64,000 bases of DNA from Akkermansiaceae bacterium. GTDB lineage: Bacteria > Verrucomicrobiota > Verrucomicrobiia > Verrucomicrobiales > DEV007. This document shows, piece after piece, positions 1-6,853 of this stretch. The stretch lies in assembly GCA_024233005.1 (NCBI GenBank), contig JACKQE010000001.1:1-64000 (forward strand), written 5' to 3'. Below the pieces are notes generated by a model. It saw only the letters and a list, made by a program, of their open reading frames with translations. It had not been told where the DNA came from and did no database searches. Both the position numbers and the translations under genes were made by a program. The stretch's first letter is position 1. Each line of letters starts with the position of its first letter.

Positions 1-210
1 CGCTCCACAACCCCGTCAGACAAGACCCTCCCTCTGCTGCTGGTGCCCTGCCTTTTCTGTCTCCTTTTCTCCTCCTGTGCCTCGGAAGGCGTCCAGGAGC
101 GGATGGATCGCAGAAATTCCGTGATGGATTCTATCGGCGAGAATTCCTCCATCCGCAGGCAGGCCCGGGACGAACGCTTCCAAAAAAGCCGCGACCGGTT
201 GTTTTATTGA
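1..210 (+). CDS. Small lipoprotein, 5' end outside the window
   Basis: Frame 1 is open from the window edge to a TGA at 208-210, giving 69 residues without a start codon. A hydrophobic run ends in LLFSSC, a good lipobox with the lipidated Cys at residue 26 (bases 76-78). The mature part is only about 44 residues, strongly charged (MDRRNS, RRQARDERFQ), with no domain I recognise. Established knowledge: short Arg-rich lipoproteins of this kind are common and mostly uncharacterised. The true start lies upstream, so length and neighbours are unknown. The following 220 bases hold a candidate promoter for the next gene. Confidence 0.6.
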   Translation, partial: RSTTPSDKTLPLLLVPCLFCLLFSSCASEGVQERMDRRNSVMDSIGENSSIRRQARDERFQKSRDRLFY

Positions 211-363
211 CTGGTCGAACCCTCTGGGGCGAGAGACCCGCATTCTCCCCGGAACCCTCTGGCATGCTGGGCAAGATCCCACGGAGGCCACGCTGTGGTG
301 AATCCTGGACCACTTCCAAGGAGAAAAGGACCGGGAGGAACTAGGAGAGCCGAGAGAATCGCA

Positions 364-392
364 GTGACAGCATCGATCGCCCCTGTTAGAAT
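364..392 (+). promoter_or_regulatory. Candidate sigma-70 promoter of the DUF3604 cassette
   Basis: GTGACA at 364-369 and TAGAAT at 387-392 are separated by exactly 17 bases, close to the TTGACA/TATAAT consensus. A start near 399 would give a leader of about 32 bases before the ATG at 431. No other promoter-like pair is as good in 211-430. This is pattern matching only. Confidence 0.4.
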
Positions 393-430
393 AAGATCCC
401 AAACAAGCGACCGCGAAACCGCACATCCCA

Positions 431-2368
431 ATGAAAAGAACCACTACCATCATCATCGCTGTTGCCGCCGTCGCTTTGTCACTGCCGGCACTCTCCCAGG
501 ATACTGCCTCGGATGCAGGCACGCTATCCAAGAGCAAGGCGGATCAGGTGCAGGGCAAACGTCCTTACTCCCCTTATGCCGACCGTAACTTTCCCTCGCG
601 CCCCTTTTTCGGTGACACTCATCTGCACACTGGGTTCTCGATGGATGCCGGAGCCTTCGGTTGCACCCTGACTCCGCGCGATGCGCTCCGCTTCGCCCGT
701 GGCGAGCAGGTCATGGCCTCCAGCAACCAACCCGCGAAGCTCTCCCGGCCGCTCGACTTCCTCGTCGTTGCCGACCACTCGGACAACATGGGCTTTTTCA
801 CCGACCTCTTTGCGGGAAAGCCCGAAATCCTCGCCCACCCGATAGGCCGCAAATGGTATGACATGATCAAGTCCGGAAAGGGTGCCGACGCGGCGCTGGA
901 GATCATCGGCCAGTTCTCACAGGGAACCTTTCCCAAGGAGTTGATGTATCTTCCTGGCACCCGCGCCTACAAGGGGGCCTGGCAGGAGACGATCCAGGCG
1001 GCGGAGGCCTACAATGAGCCGGGCCGCTTCACCGCCTTCATCGGCTATGAATGGACCTCGCTCGACAAGGGTAACAACCTGCACCGCAACGTGATCTTCC
1101 GTGACAACGCGGACAAGGCCAGCCAGATCGTGCCCTTTACCTGCTACCCGCCGATGGGAAGTGTCAATCCGCTCGATCTCTACAAGTGGATGGAAGCCTA
1201 CGAAACGAAGACCGGCGGCAGCGTGCTGGCCATCGCGCACAACGGAAATCTCAGCAACGGCATGATGTTCCCGGTCGTGGAGACCTTCGGCAAGGCGGTG
1301 GATGGCGACTACGCCAAACAGCGCGCAAGGTGGGAGTCTCTCTATGAGGTCACCCAGACCAAGGGCGACGGGGAAGCCCATCCCTTCCTCTCGCCGAACG
1401 ACGAGTTCGCCGACTTCGAGACCTGGGACAAGGGCAACCTCGATGGCAGCGAGGCAAAAACCAAGGACATGCTCGCAGGCGACTATGCCCGCTCGGCACT
1501 GAAGAATGGTCTCAAGCTTGAGGCGAAGCTCGGCGCGAATCCCTACAAGTTCGGCATGGTCGGCAGCAGCGATGCCCACACCGGTCTTGCCGCGATGGAA
1601 GAGGAGAATTTCTTTGGCAAAACCACCCCGCAGGAGCCCAGCCCGGAGCGCATGCACGCCATGTTCATGAACAACCCGAAGACGGGAATCAAGATCATGG
1701 ACTGGGAGGTCGCCGCCGCGGGCTACGCCGCCGTGTGGGCCCAGGAGAACACCCGGGAGTCCATCTGGGACGCCATGGCGCGCAGGGAAACCTATGCCAC
1801 AACCGGTTCTCGCCTGATCGTTCGCTTCTTTGGTGGCTGGGACTTTGACGAAGCCGACGCGCAGACCCGCAACCCCGCCTTCGCCGGCTACGCTAAGGGT
1901 GTGCCCATGGGCGGCGACCTGAGCGGTGCGCCCGCGCAAACATCACCATCCTTCCTCATCGCGGCCATGAAGGACCCGATCGGAGCGAACCTCGACCGGA
2001 TTCAGGTCGTCAAAGGCTGGCTGGATGCGAACGGCGAAACGCAGGAGAAGGTTTACGACGTGGTGTGGAGTGGTGACCGCAAACCAGACGCGAACGGCAA
2101 GGTCCCGAGTGTTGGCAGCACGGTGGATGTCGAGAACGCCACCTGGACGAATACGATTGGGGCTCCCGAACTCATCACGGTATGGAAAGACCCAGCTTTC
2201 GACGCGAAGCTCCGCGCCTTCTACTACGTGCGCGTCCTGGAGATTCCGACTCCGCGCTGGACCGCCTACGACGCGAAGCGCTTCGGTTCGAAACCGCTCG
2301 AAGGCACCCGCATGACACTTCAGGAGCGCGCCTATACCTCGCCGATCTGGTACACGCCTGAGAAGTGA
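431..2368 (+). CDS. DUF3604 domain protein, secreted
   Basis: 645 residues. Residues 1-22 are a Sec signal peptide ending near ALSQ. The rest is a DUF3604 domain, a family with a PHP-phosphoesterase-like metal site and no firmly established substrate. Metal-binding-type motifs appear in order: GDTHLHTGFSMDAG, VVADHSDNMG, AIAHNGN and GSSDAHTG. The His/Asp pattern suggests metal-dependent hydrolysis outside the cytoplasm, which is inference. The stop overlaps the next start (TGATG), so it is translationally coupled to a secreted unknown protein and then to a parvulin-like protein and a HupE/UreJ permease. The ATG at 431 is preferred because it directly precedes the signal peptide; there is no Shine-Dalgarno sequence. 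Confidence 0.88.
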   Translation: MKRTTTIIIAVAAVALSLPALSQDTASDAGTLSKSKADQVQGKRPYSPYADRNFPSRPFFGDTHLHTGFSMDAGAFGCTLTPRDALRFARGEQVMASSNQPAKLSRPLDFLVVADHSDNMGFFTDLFAGKPEILAHPIGRKWYDMIKSGKGADAALEIIGQFSQGTFPKELMYLPGTRAYKGAWQETIQAAEAYNEPGRFTAFIGYEWTSLDKGNNLHRNVIFRDNADKASQIVPFTCYPPMGSVNPLDLYKWMEAYETKTGGSVLAIAHNGNLSNGMMFPVVETFGKAVDGDYAKQRARWESLYEVTQTKGDGEAHPFLSPNDEFADFETWDKGNLDGSEAKTKDMLAGDYARSALKNGLKLEAKLGANPYKFGMVGSSDAHTGLAAMEEENFFGKTTPQEPSPERMHAMFMNNPKTGIKIMDWEVAAAGYAAVWAQENTRESIWDAMARRETYATTGSRLIVRFFGGWDFDEADAQTRNPAFAGYAKGVPMGGDLSGAPAQTSPSFLIAAMKDPIGANLDRIQVVKGWLDANGETQEKVYDVVWSGDRKPDANGKVPSVGSTVDVENATWTNTIGAPELITVWKDPAFDAKLRAFYYVRVLEIPTPRWTAYDAKRFGSKPLEGTRMTLQERAYTSPIWYTPEK

Positions 2369-3444
2369 TGCGCAGGGAGCGCCTATGTTTCTCTCAGGCC
2401 AGCATTCTCGCGGTGGCCGGCCTGCTTCAGTTGGCGGGCGGATTATCTCACGCCTGCCAGATTTGCATTCCGTTTCCCAAAAAGTCGCCGGCCGACCAAC
2501 TCATCGAAAGTGAGGGGGTCGTGCTCGCCCGTGAGGATCCGGAGCGTCCGTTTTGCTTCGTCACGGTCGAAGTTCTGAAGGGTTCACCGGGCCCGGAAAA
2601 GATCGATCTCTTCCTCGACACCACAACGCGGCGGCACCTCTCGCTGCACCCCGGGCATTCGGTGCTCCTCGTGAAAGGGAGCGGCGCCGGTGATTCAGGT
2701 TGGCGACGGATTGGACTGATGGATGAGACTTTCGGTCCGGTCGTTCGGGAGACGCTGCAGCGGGCGCACGCCTGGAAGGACCGTCCGTCGGATCGCACCG
2801 CATTTTTCGCGAAGCGGCTCGGCGATGTCGACCCGCAAGTCCGCACGTTGGCCCACCTCGAGCTGGCGCGCGCACCCTATGCCGAGATCCGGAAATATGG
2901 CGGCGTCCTTTCCCGGGAAACCATCCACGCCTTCCTCGCCGAGAGGCGCTACGTGGAGTGGCATCCGCTTTACCTTCTCCTGCTGGCTCAAAGTGGTCAC
3001 CCGGAGGATGCCGCCCGGATTAGGCGATCGATGGAAAGCGCGGCGCGCTTTGCTATTTCGCTGAATCTCTCCGCCTGGTCCACCGCTTTGGTGGAAGTCG
3101 ATCAGGAAAAAGGCGTCCAGTTTCTGGAGGAGAATTACCTCTGCCAACCAAGCCGGAGCGACGGGGAACTGCGGGCGATCATAGCCGCCCTCTCGGTGCA
3201 GGGATCGAGCGGGAACGATGCCCTGCTTGACCGGATCGTGAGTGCCTATGGGTTGACTCTCAATATCCATCCCGAATTGGCCCCCGACCTTGTGAAGGAT
3301 TTGCTCGCTTGGAGGCGATACGATCTCAGCGAACGGGTGGCGGATTTGGCATCGGCCCGACCGCCCGCATTTGACCTGACCACCCTATTGAAGCTGCGAA
3401 CCTATGCGAAACACAGCGATACCAGTCCGTCAGCCCAGCGTTAG
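2368..3444 (+). CDS. Secreted protein of unknown function, NTR-like N-terminus and helical C-terminus
   Basis: 358 residues from the ATG at 2368, which overlaps the preceding stop by one base; a GTG at 2365 would add one residue. A signal peptide ends at LSHAC, and the mature N-terminus carries the Cys cluster CQICIP. Residues of about 30-110 read like a small beta domain (FCFVTVEVLKGSP, then LHPGHSVLLVKG), a pattern reminiscent of NTR/TIMP-like OB folds in which a leading Cys packs against a barrel. The remainder is helical and could be HEAT-like. I do not recognise the family with confidence. Its position between DUF3604 and the isomerase suggests an envelope partner of these proteins. Confidence 0.75.
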   Translation: MRRERLCFSQASILAVAGLLQLAGGLSHACQICIPFPKKSPADQLIESEGVVLAREDPERPFCFVTVEVLKGSPGPEKIDLFLDTTTRRHLSLHPGHSVLLVKGSGAGDSGWRRIGLMDETFGPVVRETLQRAHAWKDRPSDRTAFFAKRLGDVDPQVRTLAHLELARAPYAEIRKYGGVLSRETIHAFLAERRYVEWHPLYLLLLAQSGHPEDAARIRRSMESAARFAISLNLSAWSTALVEVDQEKGVQFLEENYLCQPSRSDGELRAIIAALSVQGSSGNDALLDRIVSAYGLTLNIHPELAPDLVKDLLAWRRYDLSERVADLASARPPAFDLTTLLKLRTYAKHSDTSPSAQR

Positions 3445-3486
3445 CCAATCGTGCCCGGACGGTTTGCCTACTCTTTTCCCGTTTCC

Positions 3487-4344
3487 ATGTCTCTCTCCCG
3501 ATTCCTCAAAGAGCCCCTGCTGCATTTCGTCCTGATCGGGGCAGCGTTGTTCGCGATCCATGCGGGGATCAACCCGTCCTCGCGGAAGGATTCCGAAGGC
3601 ACCATCGTGGTCAGCGCGGGTCGAATCGAACAACTCGCCGCAATCTTCGCCAAGACCTGGCAGCGCGCCCCGACCGCAGAAGAGTTGAAGGGCCTGATCG
3701 ACGACTTCGTTCTCGAGGAAGCTTACTACCGCAAGGCAGTCGAGATGGGGATCGATCAGGACGACACCATGATCCGGCGCCGCCTCCGGCAGAAACTCGA
3801 ATTTCTCACCGACGATACCGTCGCCCTGGCCACGCCCAGCGACGCCGACCTGGCGCGTTACCTGAGCGAGCACCCCGGAGATTTCAGGACCGACCCGACC
3901 TACACCTTCCGGCAGGTGTTTTTCAATCCCGGGAAGCACGGCGCCGATCCTCTCCCGGAGATCCGGAAACGCGCTGATGAGCTGCGTGCCGGAGGCGAGG
4001 TGACCGGGGATGCCACGCTGTTGCCGGAGGGCCTTGAGAAGGCCACCAGTCAAACCATCGATGGCACCTTCGGGACCGGCTTTGCTCAAAAACTGGCGGA
4101 ACTCCAGCCGGGCATCTGGAGCGACCCAATTCCTTCCGCCTTCGGACTCCATCTCGTCAGAGTAGAAGAGACGACTCCCGGCGAACTGCCTTCTCTGGAG
4201 AAAATTCGCCCGATCGTGGAACGGGAATGGGCGAATCTACGGAGAACCGAAGCCCGGGCCACCTTCAATGCGGCACTGCTCAAGGGCATCGAGGTCGAAG
4301 TCGAATGGCCCGAATCAGGCAAAGCACCGGAGGTGGACAAATGA
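3487..4344 (+). CDS. Parvulin-type peptidyl-prolyl isomerase, membrane-anchored
   Basis: 285 residues from ATG 3487 (MSLSRFLKEP). One membrane segment lies at about residues 12-28, followed by a SurA-like helical region (QRAPTAEELKGLIDDFV, then EEAYYRKAVEMG) and a C-terminal rotamase-like domain of about residues 130-245 (TYTFRQVFF, and GLHLVRVEE near its end). Such proteins usually assist folding of exported proteins. The rotamase core is short and diverged, so catalytic activity is not certain. An alternative GTG at 3451 would place polar residues before the membrane segment and is less likely. The stop overlaps the HupE/UreJ start (ATGA), which indicates coupling with the permease. Confidence 0.8.
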   Translation: MSLSRFLKEPLLHFVLIGAALFAIHAGINPSSRKDSEGTIVVSAGRIEQLAAIFAKTWQRAPTAEELKGLIDDFVLEEAYYRKAVEMGIDQDDTMIRRRLRQKLEFLTDDTVALATPSDADLARYLSEHPGDFRTDPTYTFRQVFFNPGKHGADPLPEIRKRADELRAGGEVTGDATLLPEGLEKATSQTIDGTFGTGFAQKLAELQPGIWSDPIPSAFGLHLVRVEETTPGELPSLEKIRPIVEREWANLRRTEARATFNAALLKGIEVEVEWPESGKAPEVDK

Positions 4345-5336
4345 AGTGCTTCCTCTGCGGCCTCCTGTTCGCTTTCATCTTGGTAGCCGCCCCCCGATTG
4401 GGAGCTCACGAGATGCGCCCTGCCTATCTGGAGATCACCGAGATTTCGCCTGAGACCTACGAAGTCGTCTGGAAGGTCCCCGCTCTCGGTGAAGACCGGA
4501 GGCTTTCGCTGGATGTCCGCTTCGACGACCAAACGGAAACCATCACCGAACCGGTCGGGGGCATGGTAGGCGGCGCCCATGTCGAGCGCTGGCGGGTCAA
4601 GCGTCCGGGGGGACTCTCGGGAACCCCCGTTTTCATCGACGGACTTTCCAAAACCTTCACCGATGTTCTGGCGCGGGTTTCCTTGGCCGGCACCAAAACA
4701 CAGTCCATCATGCTGAAGCCCGAGAAACCCTCCTTCCTCGTGGCCCGAAACCCAACCGGATGGGAGGTGGCGGCGACCTATACCCGGCTGGGGATCGAAC
4801 ACATTCTCGGCGGCATCGATCACCTGCTCTTCGTGCTGGCCCTGCTGCTCATCGTGGGGCACCGCTGGGGTCTGCTCTTCAAGACCATCACCGCCTTCAC
4901 CGTGGCGCACAGCATCACCCTGGCCTTGGCCTCGCTCGGCTTCATGCACGTGCCAGCCGCTCCCGTCGAGGCAGTGATCGCATTGAGCATCATGTTTGTC
5001 GCGGCGGAGATTCTCCACACCCGTTCGGGTCGTCCCGGACTGACGGCGCGCGCGCCCTGGGTGGTGGCCTTTACCTTCGGGCTGCTGCATGGTTTTGGCT
5101 TTGCCGGCGCTCTGGCCGAAGTGGGCCTGCCGCAGAATGCGATTCCGCTGGCATTGCTGTTGTTCAATGTCGGCGTTGAGATCGGGCAGCTGGTGTTTGT
5201 CGCGGCCGCGATTGGCGTGATCGCCCTTTTGGGCCGGATGCGGGTGCAATGGCCCACCTGGGTCGAAAGAATTCCACCCTACGCCATCGGAGGGACGGCC
5301 ATGTTCTGGGTCATCCAGCGGATGCTTGCCTTTTGA
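4341..5336 (+). CDS. HupE/UreJ family membrane protein
   Basis: 331 residues. After a signal-like segment ending in LGAHE, an extracytoplasmic domain of about 130 residues precedes a six- to seven-helix membrane core with HupE/UreJ hallmarks: GGIDHLLFVLALLL, TAFTVAHSITLAL, FGLLHGFGFAGAL and FNVGVEIGQL. Family members are linked to nickel or other divalent metal transport, and several His residues sit inside the helices. The substrate here is unknown. The start at 4341 overlaps the isomerase stop by four bases, and GGAGG stands upstream at suitable spacing, one of the few clear ribosome binding sites in the window. The next gene is convergent. Confidence 0.87.
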   Translation: MKCFLCGLLFAFILVAAPRLGAHEMRPAYLEITEISPETYEVVWKVPALGEDRRLSLDVRFDDQTETITEPVGGMVGGAHVERWRVKRPGGLSGTPVFIDGLSKTFTDVLARVSLAGTKTQSIMLKPEKPSFLVARNPTGWEVAATYTRLGIEHILGGIDHLLFVLALLLIVGHRWGLLFKTITAFTVAHSITLALASLGFMHVPAAPVEAVIALSIMFVAAEILHTRSGRPGLTARAPWVVAFTFGLLHGFGFAGALAEVGLPQNAIPLALLLFNVGVEIGQLVFVAAAIGVIALLGRMRVQWPTWVERIPPYAIGGTAMFWVIQRMLAF

Positions 5337-5395
5337 AGTGCTATTCGCCAAACCGAATCTGGGCGCGCACGCATCCAATGGGGTTGGGGTTTCCG

Positions 5396-5875
5396 CTACG
5401 ATCCTATCCCCGGAATCATAACCGGCCCTTCCTGCTGCCCTTTCTTCATGATTTCCGCAAGGACATCGTAGGTGATCGACCAAGCTTCTTGCGTTCCACC
5501 GGCGAAGCGGTCACCCAAATTTGAACCCAGAGCACCCAACAAAGCCTCTTTGACGACAACGTAGTGCTCGTCCTTGACGCCGTATCCTTCATGTCGGCTT
5601 CCCAGCTGCCCGATCGCCGGGACGAGCATTTCAAAATGATCGAGCCCTTTCACCACGATCGTGATCGTGTCGGTAAATTTCTTGCCCTGCTGATCCATGC
5701 CGATCTTGCTGAAAAACGCCTCTAGCCCGGGATCAAGATCGAACAGTCGCGCATAAAACTGTTTCGCCAGCAAGCCCAATTTGGGAGCGAGGACCCGCCA
5801 GCTTTCCTTGATCAATTTCACCTGGTCCGGCGTGAGCGGACTGACGGGTGCGGAGGAATCGGTCGTCGATGCCAT
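5396..5875 (-). CDS. Single-domain bacterial globin
   Basis: 159 residues. The sequence matches the globin domain of flavohaemoglobins and Vitreoscilla-type haemoglobins: LTPDQVKLIKESWRVL at the N-terminus, then a distal region around FFSKIG, and the proximal His in GSRHEGYGVKDEHY. No FAD/NAD reductase domain follows, so it needs an external reductant. Likely roles are oxygen binding or nitric oxide detoxification in the cytoplasm; which one cannot be told from sequence. It stands alone on the minus strand, convergent with the HupE/UreJ gene. The ATG at 5873-5875 is the natural start; an 18-residue polar lead precedes the A helix. Confidence 0.88.
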   Translation of the reverse strand: MASTTDSSAPVSPLTPDQVKLIKESWRVLAPKLGLLAKQFYARLFDLDPGLEAFFSKIGMDQQGKKFTDTITIVVKGLDHFEMLVPAIGQLGSRHEGYGVKDEHYVVVKEALLGALGSNLGDRFAGGTQEAWSITYDVLAEIMKKGQQEGPVMIPGIGS

Positions 5876-6106
5876 AGGGGGATTTCGATGAAGACATAAA
5901 ACCGAGGCGATGAGAAATCAAGAACAAGCCACCCACCACGTCACGTTTGTCCGAAGGGACCGGGTATCATCCAGGCACGCCTCAATTGGCGGCATCCCCG
6001 GTCACCTGAGAGGTCCCCGCACTCGGAAAAAGCCTCAGGTTCCTTTGCCGGTCGGCCCTCGCAGGAAACGAGAACCGATCACCGAGAGGCAAAGCGCGTC
6101 GGCGGA

Positions 6107-6194
6107 TGGCGGAGAGGGTGGGATTCGAACCCACGAGACCTTTCGGCCTGGCGGTTTTCAAGACCGCTGCAATCGACCACTCTGCCACCTCTCC
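6107..6194 (-). tRNA. tRNA-Ser (UGA anticodon)
   Basis: On the minus strand the acceptor arm GGAGAGG (6188-6194) pairs with CCTCTCC (6111-6117). There is a long variable arm (GGCCGAAAGGTC), a T arm with GTTCGAATC, and the anticodon loop CTTGAAA, giving TGA. A discriminator G is followed by an encoded CCA at 6107-6109. The 88-base length and long variable arm are those of a class II serine tRNA. It is isolated, between the globin and YjbQ. Confidence 0.95.
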
Positions 6195-6331
6195 TTGACC
6201 CGTTGGGGTGATGCGGGCCAACATCGCCGGAACCATCCGGTCTTGCAACTTGAAACCCGCCTCCCGGAGCTTCCCGGAAACCCGCCTTTGCATCCGGGGT
6301 TCCCGCATGGCACTCTGCCTCCTCCAGCACC

Positions 6332-6754
6332 ATGACTGCCGTCCATACTGAAAGTTTCTCGATCGCCACCCGAGGCAAAGGCACCTATGACATCAGTGGC
6401 CAGCTTGAAGCCATTGTCGCGGCCAGCGGCATCCAACGCGGAGTGGCCACCGTTTTCGTCCGTCACACCAGCTGCAGCCTCATCATCATGGAGAACGCCG
6501 ACCCCTCGGCCCGGCAGGATCTGCACGAATGGTTCGACCGCATGGTGCCCGAGAACACTCCCTGGTTCGTCCACACCCTGGAGGGGAATGATGACATGCC
6601 CTCGCACCTCCGCATGGTCCTGACGGATGTGGACAAGAACGTGCCGGTCCTGGACGGCCGCCCCGCACTGGGCACCTGGCAGGGGTTGTTCCTGTTTGAG
6701 CACCGCAGGGCCCCCCACCGGCGGGAGATCGTGGTGACGGTGATGGGCCAGTAG
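6332..6754 (+). CDS. YjbQ family protein (UPF0047)
   Basis: 140 residues, the full family length. Characteristic segments are VFVRHTSCSLIIMENADP, then HTLEGNDDMPSHLR and LGTWQGLFLFEHR. The His and acidic residues in these motifs line a small pocket in solved family members. E. coli YjbQ was reported to have weak thiamine phosphate synthase activity, and the in vivo role is uncertain. No partner gene is adjacent. A hairpin at 6789-6820 separates it from the convergent ppdK gene. There is no Shine-Dalgarno sequence before the ATG. Confidence 0.9.
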   Translation: MTAVHTESFSIATRGKGTYDISGQLEAIVAASGIQRGVATVFVRHTSCSLIIMENADPSARQDLHEWFDRMVPENTPWFVHTLEGNDDMPSHLRMVLTDVDKNVPVLDGRPALGTWQGLFLFEHRRAPHRREIVVTVMGQ

Positions 6755-6782
6755 TCAGCAGGCGACCCGCCCCGCCCCGGCA

Positions 6783-6822
6783 CAAAAAAAGCCGCCCCGG
6801 CCTTGCGACCGGAGCGGCTTCT
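6783..6822 (-). terminator. Rho-independent terminator of the ppdK gene
   Basis: Arms 6789-6800 and 6809-6820 form a stem of 7 plus 4 base pairs with one C-A mismatch and an 8-base loop. Reading the minus strand, the stem is followed by a run of T residues (the A run at 6784-6790). It sits 30 bases after the dikinase stop and could also stop plus-strand transcripts from yjbQ. Confidence 0.75.
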
Positions 6823-6853
6823 TCAAATGAGGGCGATCTCCGCCCGGGGCGGC

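Noticed and set aside
5876..6106. Regulatory RNA between globin and tRNA-Ser
   Set aside because: A TTGATT/TTATGT pair at 16 bases is the only weak promoter hint; nothing more is supported.
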